From assembly GCA_907163375.1 (NCBI GenBank), contig CAJQUW010007294.1, positions 1-64,000 of the forward strand: DNA of 64,000 nt, given 5' to 3'. The position numbers and the translations under genes are program-made. This document shows positions 11,214-21,796 of the stretch, one piece after another. The notes under the pieces are model-generated. The model was not told where the DNA came from and searched no databases. It saw only the letters and a program-made list of their open reading frames with translations. Source of the stretch: Prostheceraeus crozeri. Taxonomy: Eukaryota > Platyhelminthes > Polycladida > Euryleptidae. How positions within the stretch are numbered: the stretch's first letter is position 1; each line of letters opens with the position of its first letter.

Positions 11214-13358
11214 CTAACAAGTATGATGAAGTTGTACAAAACACTGGAAGTTTTCATGAACTCGCACATTACACCCAGAACACTTCTTACGCGTATTGCG
11301 TCCGCAGACTGAACATCGTCCCTGACTTTCAGCTGGGATGGGTGTGTGCTCAACTGCTAGAGCCCTCGGTATGACGAGTGAGGATCTCCTTCCTGTTCGA
11401 GCTTCTGTCCTAAGTTGTAACTTTGCAACTTTCTCTGCGACAATTTGTCCAAGAAAACCAAGCTGAGTGGTTTTTGGATGGTCAAGAGCAACATACGTGC
11501 GATAAGCGGCCACTTGTAAAATTCTAATGATGTTGATGAGTGGCATCCAATACCATTTTTTGCCACCAATGCATGGGCGAAGGTTTGCTAAATAGCCATC
11601 CAGGATGTCCACACCACCCATATGGACATTATAACTTTCAATTTGAGCTGGTTGATTGACATCCACCTTTTCCTTTTGTCCTTTGACCCTTCGCTTGATA
11701 GAGCGTATCGGGTGAGTGCCTAGAAGGATGAAAACGAATTAATTATTGGCGCACTATGAAATACATATATAGTCTACTGACAATCATACTTTGATAGACG
11801 CATGCTATCAAACTTGTGTAAAGTTAGTACAATACAAAATAATGAATGGTCGATAAAAAATAAAATGCCCGGTAATAAATAGGCCTATATCACATAAAAT
11901 ATAATAAATTTAAATTAATCTAAAAGAAATAACAGATTTCACAATAATTAAAATAATTTTTATCATTAATTATCACTCAATGATAATATCTATATCAATA
12001 CTAAATTCTAATGAATATGAAATTTTAGTAATGAACAAAAACATTATAACAATAATATAGAAATAGGCTATACATAAAAACAAGATAAAATAGTTTATAG
12101 ACTCACCTTCATGATTACTTGCAATTGTGACCACACTGTTGTCCTTGTATCGCGTAACACACAAGTCTTTGGTGGATACCGACATAAAATCTCCGCGACC
12201 TTTCTTCATGAAATCTTTGACGCTTGGCAAAGGGCAATTCTGAAGCCGATTAGCTCTCAATGTTCCAGTCGCTTTGATTTGTCTCTTCTTGAGGTCTTCA
12301 AGTAACGGAAGGGAACAAAAAAAATTGTCAAAAAATACGATGTGTCTTTCAGGAGTTTCCAACTCGTTCACACATAGATTGACCACTCTCGTTCCAAGGG
12401 GGTCAAGAGTCTCAGAAGATGAACACTTTCCCTGATATGGCTCAAAATGAAGCGGAGTGCCATCGTCAGCGGCCATAATCCAGTTCTGAAAACCAAATCG
12501 AATTGGTTTGTCTCTGTGAAACATCTTACATCCATGATTTCCATAGAAGGGGACAATCTGTTCATCAATGGACAAATGTTGTCGATTCACTCCAAACTGT
12601 TTCAGTTTAGAGTTCGCGAGAGTGATGAAAGGACGTAATTTACACCACTTGTCATTAGGATCAAGACTGTTATTGTCACACACATGAATCATTCTCTTCA
12701 AGAGTTCAAAGTGATTCCGACTCATCAATTGAGCAATGAGTGAACATGAAACATCTTCGTCTTTCGACCAAAAAAGTCTGTATTGAGGTCGCTCGTTATA
12801 ACTCGAAACTGTCAGGATGATCAGAAATCTCCACAAATCCTCTTGTGTGTTTCACTTGTGTCTTGTGTTTCACTTCTTTCGCGTATTTGTTTGTATAATT
12901 CACGAATAGTTCTTTTGCTCATTGTCGAAATAAAGCATAAACATTTCCAATGGACTGTGATGCTTCAGTAAAGGATATTGCTGTTTGAATTCTTCTGGAA
13001 ATTCAAGATCTGGAATTTCCAATGCGCCATCACCTTCATACCATTTTCTGTTAGGCCAACGCTTCCTGGATTTACGCGGCGGGGTACATTCTTCACGATT
13101 GATCTCTCCATCGCCATTGTCGTCACACACTATATTACGTCTGATTTTGGAGCTTTTTGATAATTCCAAGGTACCACTGACATCTACAGGCATTTTTCCT
13201 TCACTATAGTCTTCAATCTCTTCTTCTTCATCGGTAACACTTCCAGTAGGATCCGGTGGATTAATGATTATCGTGTCGCAATTATTGTCATCATTAACAC
13301 ATTCTTCGACGGCTTCATTTAATGTGAGAAATTTCTTTTTGCACTTAGCATGCGCCAT
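11214..13358 (-). pseudogene. piggyBac transposase with one intron, broken
   Basis: The transposase starts at 13358 and ends at 11214. The acidic N-terminal part (13358-12900) includes FPEEFKQQYPLLKHHSPLEMF. The core (12836-12107) carries SIDEQIVPFYG (first Asp) and IVFFDNFFCSLPLL (second Asp). After an intron at 12106-11720 (donor GTGAGT, acceptor TTCTAG) the last exon carries YNVHMGGVDILDGYL, with the third and fourth Asp. It ends in the Cys-rich domain CSVCGRNTRKKCSGC. Splicing restores the phase exactly (..NHE-G-THPIRS..). All four catalytic acids are present, but between 12900 and 12836 the frame shifts (TNKYA is in another frame) and about 35 codons appear lost. This copy is therefore inactive. 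Confidence 0.85.
11720..12106 (-). other. Intron of the piggyBac transposase
   Basis: 387 bases, GTGAGT...TTCTAG on the minus strand, very AT-rich. It joins codon G across the border in phase, between NHE and THPIRSIKRRV, where the piggyBac family protein is continuous. The frame running on into the intron (GESINYFILFL) is read-through, not protein. Confidence 0.8.
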
Positions 13359-13689
13359 GAGTTGCAGAGTATCAGCGAACTGAGCGACGAGAGAGCGGAA
13401 AAGAAAATTTCAAATTCAATGATCTCTATCTAAGATATATGATCTCTTATTTGGAAGTGCCTTAGACCATAGATAGGTGATTAAAAGAATAAATCCATTT
13501 GATCAATATTGCTACTGTTATGCGTTGCTTACCATAGATATCTCAATTTTATTTACTCCCCCTGGATGAAGAAATAGATTCAGTTTGCATTGGATATTCG
13601 GATTTCTATGATGCAATTAGATCAACAAGTGAATAAGTGAATAGAAGGATTTATCATGAAACAGCTTGAGAGTCCGAAATTGAACAAGC

Positions 13690-14181
13690 GTCCAGCCTAC
13701 TCATCAGCAACAAGGGCCATCCGTTCACGTGTGGGCAGGCATCACCCTGACGGGCAAGACCGAGCTGGTAGTGCTCAACACGAACGTGACTAGTGAGCGT
13801 TATGCTGAACTGCTGCAAACGCATCTTCTGCCATTTGCGACTCGAACATTCGGAGACGTGGCCAACTGGATCCTGCAAGATGATAACACACCTTCGCATC
13901 GTGCATACAATGTGACGCAGCTGAAGGAAAACTTAGGGATACAGACTCTTCGCTGGCCATCAAGGTCGCCGGACATGAACCCGATCGAGTACGTGTGGGA
14001 TTATCTGAAGCGCCAAGTTCAGCAGCGGGACCCGCCTCCGCAAACACTGCGTGAATTACAAGAGACAGTGGTTGCAGTTTGGCAACAAATTCCTCAAAAT
14101 TTTCTGAGACGGCTCGTCCTCAGAATGCCGCGACGAATCAGTGCCTTATTGACTGCTCGCGGAGGTTATACCCGCTATTAA
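13690..14181 (+). pseudogene. Tc1/mariner transposase fragment
   Basis: The frame from 13729 reads VWAGITLTGKTELVVLNTNV, then the DDE segment LQDDNTPSHRA (second catalytic Asp) and SRSPDMNPIEYVWDYLKRQV (catalytic Glu). It ends naturally at GGYTRY, as Tc1 transposases do. The N-terminal DNA-binding domains and the first Asp are missing, and no Tc1 inverted repeats are seen. It sits inside the piggyBac element between the transposase start and the right end, so it inserted there or was captured. Confidence 0.85.
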
Positions 14182-14676
14182 CTTGCACAAGTGTAGATGT
14201 TATGTTTAATAATTTCTTTTCTTAATCACTAAAAGTTTGTCCTATTCATTTACATTAGCTGTCAATCATGTCATTAGACCCCTGACCGCCGTCGGGCAGT
14301 AGCACAGATATCTATGTCGGTTAGAATGCGTCCTCCATTCTTTATCAATCGTGTATAGCGATCGATTTGACGGATTTGACAGGTGGTGCGTTTTCAATTG
14401 TGCTAAGTGTATATAATCAATCGCACTTGTATTAGCCTTCTGCGAACTTTCATTTTTTTGCGAAAAAAATCTACGGATGCGCCCATTGTTCCCATTGAGA
14501 ACATTCAGAAAAGCTACTGATTTGCCCATTGTTCCCATTGGGAACATGTTGATATCTATGACAGAATCACGGGTTTTATGAAAATTTAGCTTTTTTAATA
14601 CTTATTCAAGGAAGTAAGATGGATATATGTTGATGAATTCGAATTTTCAGAGAAAAATGTTCTGGGCACAAATGGG

Positions 14677-14812
14677 TTAATGTAGAATATAAAGGAACAA
14701 CTATTTGACTGTCGTTTCAATGGACTAGAAGACAAGTCTTTCCTCATCAACGCGACATCCGGCCGATTTCTCCTCCTTCTAGAAGCTGGCTACCACCGAA
14801 GTAGGGACGGAA
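14677..14812 (+). repeat. 136-bp direct repeat right of the piggyBac element
   Basis: Partner of 10595-10730, beginning with TTAA directly after the right transposon end. The Ig-like debris continues beyond it in frame. Confidence 0.75.
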
Positions 14813-15700
14813 GCGACTGTGCGTTAATTGTTACTGGCCGTCCAGTACTCATACGACCCGGTATGGAAATAATGGTATCCAACCCGACATCGAGTTATGT
14901 CGGGCGAAATTGGAAGGCGTATTCGTACTCGGCTACCGCCACGCAGCTTCACCGCTATCATTTCATTTTGACCATCATCCATCTCTTCCTATAGTACAAA
15001 TGTTCCAGGTCTGTGGAGACGTGATTCACGCTTTACGCCTTACCGGATCTCAAAACTGGCAAAGGAGAGTGCCTTAGCTGCTCGCAGAGTGTGGTACGAG
15101 CATCAAGCTGTTCAGTGCAAAAAGTGGAGTGATTCAATCGCGAGTTCAAGGCCGATTCTAAAGTAATTTACCACCAATGCTACCAATGTACAGGTAGACC
15201 TGGGTGCAGGACGATGCAGTTTATGAGTGGATTCACTCAAAACAGGGGACGTTGGTCGGCGGAGACCTGGCAGATATCGTTTCACTAATTGTTGATGAAG
15301 TGCATGAGCTGAACCGGCCGCGTAAACCGCCATCTATAGAGCTGATTGATATCAATGTGGGCGAAGTAGTGCGCATCTCAAAAGGGAAATGCATCTTGAA
15401 ATACCGAAGTGAAAGGAGGAGATTTGCACTATGGCGGCATGAAGACGCGTGACGATGATGACACATTCATTGTGGAGCAAGTGGTTCAGCAAAGAACGGT
15501 GAAGAGTGGGTGCTGTCGATATGTCTGTGCTATCGGGCGTCGATCAACAGGTAGACATGCTGGCGTGTTCTTCATCAAATTATCCAACACTTCTAAGCAA
15601 AGCACCTGTCTGATACCTCGACTTAAATCACGGTTCGTGGTACTTCTAGGATTTCCGCAGCCCGGGCAGCCCGCCGGATTTGCTTCCTGAATTATCGATT
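14813..15700 (+). pseudogene. Decayed Ig-like exon copies
   Basis: From the 136-bp repeat the frame runs on as VTGRPVLIRPGMEIMVSNPT and SSYVGRNWKAYSYSATATQ, resembling strands E-F of the Ig exon at 8941 (YNGRNVKCTGK). At 15300-15600 two frames together show KPPSIELIDINVGEVVRISK, GKCILKYRSE and, after a frameshift near 15410, CRYVCAIGRR. That is the B-strand and F-strand cysteine pattern of an Ig domain. Probably broken duplicates of exons of the surrounding gene; family placement rests on pattern only. Confidence 0.35.
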
Positions 15701-16176
15701 TTCGGGCTTAACCCTGACTGTAGGAATTTGCCCGGATTACTAAAGGATGATTGCTTTATCTAAAATGCGGTGGAATTCTAGTGGAAAATCCCAGACAGAA
15801 CAAATTTTCATTCGCCCACTGACAGGGGAAAGTCATCAAATATGCTGATGTGCATTGGATGAGCTGTCAGATCTGTGGCCGTCGGTCGTATTGCCCTGAT
15901 GACATATGATATATCCGCGGACAAATGATATTGCCCACTGGTAGATTTCACGACGCTGGTTCCCAGAAAAACACATGTTTCACAACGGGCTCAATGAGTG
16001 CAAATTGTAATGATGTAACATAAAGCTGCAATTAAATCTTAATCAAACAACTGATCAAACTTGAAAGTAGCGGAAAATGTGGGACCAACCTCAACCACGA
16101 TCTCCTTTCCTTCGATACTGCATTCAATATGATGTCACAGACTTAAAATACACAGTCGCTGAATGTGACACACTTC

Positions 16177-16306
16177 CCATCCCATCGAGACAGATACCTG
16201 GAATGCAGGACCTCCAAGTGTCCGGTGGCGCACAAATGGTGTGTTGAGTGAAGCAGTGGAAGCAGAGTCTGTTACGCCCTGGCAAGTATCATGCGGACTG
16301 AATGAA
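16177..16306 (+). repeat. 130-bp direct repeat, copy 1 (Ig-like exon piece)
   Basis: Nearly identical to 16882-17011. The same translated strip (PPSVRWRTNGVLSEAVE then WQVSCGLNE) is visible in both. Between the copies a frame at 16328-16588 ends YNINIFNGKCANMKFAIS, again like an Ig F strand. Confidence 0.7.
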
Positions 16307-16881
16307 AGTTAGCTCCGTTGGTGGAGAATGCGGCGTTCGAAGGGACATGCAACAAGATTTCCTTCAGTATCCAACCTTTCAGTCACTCACTTCGAGACAT
16401 TTAATTCACTGCGGTTTGGCGGTATCAGCATCCCTGGCAATCCATTCAACCCCAACTTAGGAGCGTCCAAGCATCATATACACATCTACCAGTGCAACGC
16501 GTTATTGCGCTACAACATTAATATATTTAACGGAAAATGTGCTAACATGAAGTTCGCGATTTCTTCGTTCAGCGCTGACACTGAATAGGACTGTGGTACG
16601 TCGCATTAACCCATGAGCGCATTATGTTGGTCACAGCACTCACACTTGTCGACGTCGTCAAACGCATGGTAGTTAAAATGCTCAGTATTTGAAGTCCTTA
16701 ATTTCAGCTGTCTTTTAAATGCCATATTTTATGAATCATTTTTCTTTAAATTGAAATGGCACTAAATTCAAGATTTATTGAAATTCACATTTGCACTGAT
16801 GTAGACAAATGAAGACAAAGGGGAAGACTGTCGCACTAGCGAGAAACAAGTGATTTCGGGAATGTTATGTGGAATATGATT

Positions 16882-17190
16882 CCATCCCATCGAGACAGAT
16901 ACCTGGAATGCAGGACCTCCAAGTGTCCGGTGGCGCACAAATGGCGTGTTGAGTGAAGCAGTGGAAGAAGAGTCTGTTACGCCCTGGCAAGTATCATGCG
17001 GACTGAATGAACGTCGAGAGGCAGGACGGGACCAGCCTAGAGGTGAAGTCTTACCTGAATGGGAAGTTACTGCAGCTCATGAAATCAGTGAGAAATCGGA
17101 TCATTCCACTGAAGGGGAAAACCAGACGAACAGAAGCGTTATTGATAACGACGTTAGAGTGATGACTGGGACAGTCCGGTCAGGGTAGCG
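16882..17190 (+). pseudogene. 130-bp repeat copy 2 and following Ig-like debris
   Basis: Open frame 16946-17188 and its upstream extension read WNAGPPSVRWRTNGVLSEAV, ESVTPWQVSCGLNERREAGR and onward. The tryptophan and the VSCGL strand suggest an Ig-like domain start. No splice site pair could be fixed, so this may be an exon or a relic. Confidence 0.35.
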
Positions 17191-18858
17191 ATACAGCAAT
17201 CGAGCTGCCTGAAGACAAGGGATTTGACCACCATGATGACGATTAGACAAGAGACGGAACTTTTGGTGGATCTAATCTGGCGAAGAAAACGAATTCGTAC
17301 AGGTTCAATGGGAAGGTCTCGTCGTTTAGTGAGTAGAGGACCACCACATAAAATTTGTTTTATCTGTGCTGAGCTGCAGGCGGTTGGTGGAGAGCCACTT
17401 GTCGATCTTGTCGCTGAGAAGACGGGTCGCTGATGGAGTACAGCAACCGTTAACCTGGATGTCATCAGCATCCGCATCTTTTTGTGCGTAAGGTTGAAGA
17501 CTGTTGTAATACAGATGCTGTCGAACTTGCATAATAACAACAGGCTTCCAGAGAACTGTTAGATTCGCAATGGGTCGATATGAGCTGATGTCGTTGGGAT
17601 TGCTTTTGCCTTCAAAGTTGGAATGATGGAGATGTTCTTCAACGACAGGGAACGCACCAGAGAAAAGGAGTTCTTCAGCAGGAATGGCATCAAGAGATCG
17701 GCACAGGCATTCAGAGGTCTAGCATTTAATGGGTCACAGTGTTGGTACTTGTCAGGAAGCTTCAAAATTGTATGATGGATGTCATCATCCGTGATGGCAC
17801 GGATGTTGAAGAGGTTGCAACCAGGCGATGAGGAGTAAGCTGCTGATGCTGAGGTGACTTGTTAGACAGCGCTAACCTTGTGCTGAAAAAATTGGAGGAA
17901 TTCAGGTGCTGCAGAGGGTTGACGAGTCCTGTCCATAAGTTGGTCAATGGTTCGCCAGAGTTTCTGCCACTCGGAGCTGGCTTCATTCTGCCAGTGCAAA
18001 ACTCTTCTCTACCGCAATAGCGAACGGGTACTTTCTTCCATAAGCTGTGAGTAGCTGCAGCAGAGTCCGGAGAGGAGGTACTGCTCAAGGCCGCTCAAGA
18101 CTGCCAGCCGCACCCTTTGAATGTCGACAAGAGGAACGGCGATGGATGAGATCGTCGAAGATCGCAGTTATAGTTGTATCGTGCAATGCTGCGAGTAACA
18201 TCAAGCATCAAGCGTCATCAAGCGTGAACATCAAGCAGTCTGAGAGTGACGACGAAGCTAGACGTCTTCGAAAATTGTCAAAGTCAAGGCAATTCTTTGG
18301 TCGATATGTCGAGGTCGCACAGGTAAGTAGAAGACAGGACAAGCATGAGACACAGTGAAGGAGGCAGTGATCCGAGAGTCCTGGATCAGAAGAATGTCAC
18401 TGCAGGTCAAAGGCGGTCAGTGGGAGTGAAATCCATATCGATAGTGCCCGAGGTCGTGAGTAGGTTCATTCACGCGGCACGTGAGGCCAAATTCTGACAT
18501 GATGTCGAGTTGACGACGGGTACATGGGTTGGTTGGGTTCTCAACTCCGGCGACAACGACAGGTTCAGAATAAGTCATGACTAGGGCGGAGAATAAAGTT
18601 AATAATGCAATGAGGTCAAAGTTCTTAATTTTTAGGTCAATAAAAAGCCGCCCTAGTCATGACACACTCCAGTAGACTCACAAGTTCGTCATAGAAGGGA
18701 GTTGAGACTTTCCCTTTGCGATAAATAAGTTTGACAACACAGTATGCAGATCCTGAAACAACTCGTGCACATAGGTGCTCAAAAATCATGGGATTGCTTA
18801 CTCGGAGATGTAAGAGTTTAACTTGTGAAATTGACGTCACCGTAATGCCACCGTGATT
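17154..18858 (-). mobile_element. LINE A (L2/CR1-like), downstream piece
   Basis: On the minus strand, from 18858 downwards: LLANHGGITV, then LIYRKGKVSTPFYDELVSLL (endonuclease; the frame at 18840-18637 is open). Further on are RT pieces: KAKAIPTTSAHIDPLRI (RT motif 1 area, about 17600) and DADDIQVNGCCTPSATRLLS, followed by NRLQLSTDKTNFMWW (about 17470-17330). Large parts are deleted or frameshifted. The upstream piece of the same element lies at 43176-43370, separated by LINE B and the palindromic element. Confidence 0.7.
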
Positions 18859-18881
18859 GGCAAGAAGTTGCTGATCAGTAT
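18859..18881. repeat. 23-bp target duplication, left copy
   Basis: GGCAAGAAGTTGCTGATCAG plus TAT. It matches 43153-43175 with one substitution. The two copies flank LINE B plus everything inside it and both lie in the same place of LINE A, so they mark the target duplication made when LINE B inserted. Confidence 0.8.
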
Positions 18882-19334
18882 AGAATAGAATATATTATAT
18901 TGAAGAAGAATAAACTTCAACAAAAGGCAACATTGGTTATTGATGACACTTACATGATGCCCAAAATGCATACAATCATTGACCATAGACTTTACAAAAT
19001 CGGGAAAGATCGAAATTTTGGAGTCTGGATTTAAATAGAAACATTGATGGACTTGTTACAATATTTCCTGGTAGAGAGTTCCAAATTCGGACAACACGGT
19101 TGCTGAAAAAGTAGGCTCGACAATCCAAATTTATACAACCAATGGGCTTTAATTGTTAGATGTGGCCACGACTCACATATTCACAAAATTCAAAAAAATC
19201 TTCAAAAGGGATGTCAACAAGGCGATATACTATTTTATAAGTTAAAAACAAATCTAACATAATTCTGCGATATTCTAATGATTGCATATTAAGTAATGCG
19301 AGGCGCGTAGAATAACAATCATACACTGTTGTGA
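18882..19334 (-). mobile_element. LINE B, 3' piece (CR1-like)
   Basis: Minus-strand translation gives YDCYSTRLALLNMQSLEYRR, DLFLTYKIVYRLVDIPFEDF and FFSNRVVRIWNSLPGNIV, the C-terminal end of a CR1-type reverse transcriptase. An AT-rich tail then reaches the 23-bp duplication. Upstream it stops abruptly at 19335, where the palindromic element begins. The matching 5' part resumes at 41785. Confidence 0.75.
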
Positions 19335-19485
19335 GTAGTAACCCCGTGGCAAATTCAAGTGCAAAATACGAAACGATGAGTCATCAGGCTGACGCCCCCC
19401 CTGGAAGGAAGGGAGATGGCCAAGGATGTGTTGGGAGGAATGGGTCCGTGAGGAGGAGCGATGTTAATTAACCCCCCCCCCCCCC

Positions 19486-19890
19486 CCCAACGACTCAACT
19501 GACCAAATTGGTCGAAAAGACCAAAGTTGTTCAGAATCATGTGAAACAAACTTCTATCAAGGTTTCAGGTTGAAATTCGCCCAAAAAATTTTTCCGAAAA
19601 TGTTTCACTACGGTGGTCTCGACACTTAGGATTTTTTCGTGAAAAAAAATTTCAAAATGTTGGAATGGAGCTCCGAGACCTATCCCATCGTGTTTGTCGT
19701 CAAAAGTTGGGTCAGTGAAGTTTCGGTGAAAAATCGCCCCCCCCCACCGACTCAAGCGACCAAGTTGGTCGATTGGTCGAAAAGACCAAAGTTGTTCAGA
19801 ATCATGTAAAACAAACTTCCATCAAGGTTTCAGGTTGAATTTCGCCAAAAAAATTTTTTTCGAAAATTTTTCACTACGGTGGTCTCGACA
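19486..19890. repeat. Subterminal tandem repeat of the palindromic element
   Basis: Two copies of a segment of about 140 bases (starting near 19495 and 19752). Each runs from the CGACTCAA..GACCAA..TTGGTCGA motif to ACTACGGTGGTCTCGACAC. C tracts at 19472-19489 and 19737-19746 precede each copy. The mirrored pair lies at about 41230-41650. Within the copies, GACCAA and TTGGTC make small inverted repeats. Repeated subterminal sites of this kind often bind the enzyme that moves an element, but no such enzyme is seen. Confidence 0.7.
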
Positions 19891-20304
19891 CATTTTTTCA
19901 AGTCCAAATGTGAAATGTCGCTTTTTTAACCAACTTTGACGATGAATAGCGGAGGATTGGAAGTGAATGAAGAGCTCGGGTTTCTTTTAGGGGCAAGACC
20001 GCGCTTTGTTCTCTAGGATCCACTCTTTTCAGATGCGTGGCAGGCTCTGTTTCCAAATGAGAGCCTGTTAAAAATTGAGTTTTTGCGCATTTTCCAAGAT
20101 TTTGGAACTTTTTGATTAAACGACCGAGTGTTTTAACTCGGCTTCTGGTCATCGTAGAGGATCGAGGGATGTCTTAAATGAAAGGGGAGAGCGAGAAACC
20201 GTGACACTCAAAATTTGGAGTCAATCGGAGCACTAGAAACGGAGATAGACGGGTTTAAAATTTTTGGATGATGGGTATTACGTCATCAGCTGATCGCCGC
20301 AAAC

Positions 20305-20366
20305 TATATAAGCAGGGAACCGACAGAGACTTTTCATTTAGAGGAGAGCGATTGTCAAAGGTAGGT
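20305..20366 (+). promoter_or_regulatory. TATA promoter and splice donor, left arm module 1
   Basis: TATATAAG at 20305-20312 is followed about 30 bases later by a likely transcription start region, then GATTGTCAAAG with GTAGGT at 20361, a good splice donor. The mirrored copy in the right arm has CTTATATA at 40808-40815 and the donor at about 40754-40759. Transcripts would run inward. No long frame follows, so the product may be non-coding or spliced to a distant exon. Confidence 0.45.
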
Positions 20367-20819
20367 CGTCTCTCTGAGCTCCGATGATAGCTTCGGACAT
20401 TCCAAATTCCGGGTTTCTGTAAGAAACCGACTTAGAAAATTTCATTGCTAAAGTCAGCTAAGGCGTCAGACTTAGAGGTTCGCCAGGAGATGGCCTTCGT
20501 CTCCAGGCCATAAAAGACTCCAAAACTTTAAAGGCTTGTAACTTTGCTTCTACAAGTCCGTTTGACTTGATTCAAAAAGGTTCGGTCGCTATTGACCTGC
20601 TCTAAGTGATATACTACTTATAAAATTTCATAAGTAGTGCTAAAAAGTTGAAAAAATTAAATTCACTAGTTTTGGAGGTTTCTGGGGTTTTCGACCCCGC
20701 TGAAGTCAATGAAAGCATTTTTAATGATGTCTGAGCCAGTCTTCTCATGTTACAAGTAGCTTTTCACTGAAAGCGAGCAAGACACTGAGAGTTTTGCTGT
20801 AATATTCCACTGACAGGGT

Positions 20820-21365
20820 GTTCCTTCGCGACGGCGGACGATGCCGTAGTGATAAGTGTGGCAAGGGAGTGTGTCATAGTTTAGACCGAAACCGCTGGGG
20901 CAACTCATGTCTCATGTTGGGCATTTGACACAGTTCTCAACGTAGCACTTTGAACGCCAATCGGTTGAGTCTTAGCTATCTTGTCATGGGTGGCATCTAA
21001 ACATCTCCATTGCAAAACGCTGGTGAATCAAGCTCTCTACGGCTTGCTATCAAGCTGATCAAAGCAACGACTTGCTTCCTCTTACCAACTCCACCGGTTT
21101 TCATGTCTGGCTATCAAGTGATGGACGGTGCAAGTCACGGAGATTTTCGGTGTCATACTTCCTGTGGATGGGCGTTCTTTCGAGACAGCGGTGAAGTCCG
21201 TAGCGATGAGTACTGCACGGGACGTGGGCAATGGTAATCCTTGTGAAACCTCTCTGCGTCATGTTTCCAAGTGGTTGCCTTTCGTCTCAACGTTGTACTC
21301 TGACCGCCAGGGCGACATTTAGCTATCTGCCACAGGTTACCTCATAAAATCTCCATTGCACTTGT
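20820..21365 (+). repeat. Two diverged tandem segments of about 200 bp
   Basis: 20820-21020 and 21160-21365 align loosely. Both contain a GTTC.TTCG.GAC start, a GTAG.GAT.AGT core, a CAACGT.G.ACT.TGA.CGCC stretch, and end in ATCTCCATTGCA. An old internal duplication, mirrored in the right arm at about 39760-40300. Confidence 0.5.
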
Positions 21366-21796
21366 CTCCCGACAGTTGGCCAACCATGGGAGAATGAGCC
21401 ATCAGTTCTTTTAAGAACTGTCTCTATCACGGAGACGAAATGATGAATGGAATGAAGGGAGGACATTCATGCGCCACACGCAACACATCACACACTTCTC
21501 TCTTCGCTAATGAACAAGCTCTTGTCAGTGTCGTCAGAAACTTTATCATGTTGTACAAAGGTTTTACTGCAGCACAGGTTGATGTATAGTTAGAAAGTTT
21601 GATCATCAACGTTGTATTCGTAAGTCTAGTCAGAAACTGTATCATGGTTTGTAAAAGCAAAGTTAGTGTAGTCAGAAACTTTATCATGTTGTACAAAAGT
21701 TTTACTGCAACACAGGTTGATGTATAGTTAGAAAGTTTGATCATTGAAGTTGTATTCGTAAGTCTAGTCAGAAAGTGTATCATGGTTTGTAAAATT

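Larger units (their letters stand above)
10731..14676 (-). mobile_element. piggyBac-type DNA transposon, decayed
   Basis: Terminal inverted repeats CCCATTT.TG / CA.AAATGGG lie at both ends, and TTAA follows the right end (14677-14680), as expected for piggyBac target choice. The left end is preceded by GGAA instead of TTAA. Subterminal copies of a palindrome like TGTTCCCAATGGGAACA occur near both ends (about 10750, 11097, 14484, 14530). They are probably transposase-binding sites. The element encodes a spliced transposase on the minus strand and holds a Tc1 remnant near its right end. Confidence 0.85.

Noticed and set aside
10731-14676. Whole, active piggyBac
   Set aside because: Frame shift and a missing segment between 12836 and 12900, and a Tc1 remnant inside.
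19898-20152. 84-codon basic frame, mirrored at 40968-41222
   Set aside because: No domain and no promoter pointing the right way; kept neither as gene nor as pseudogene.
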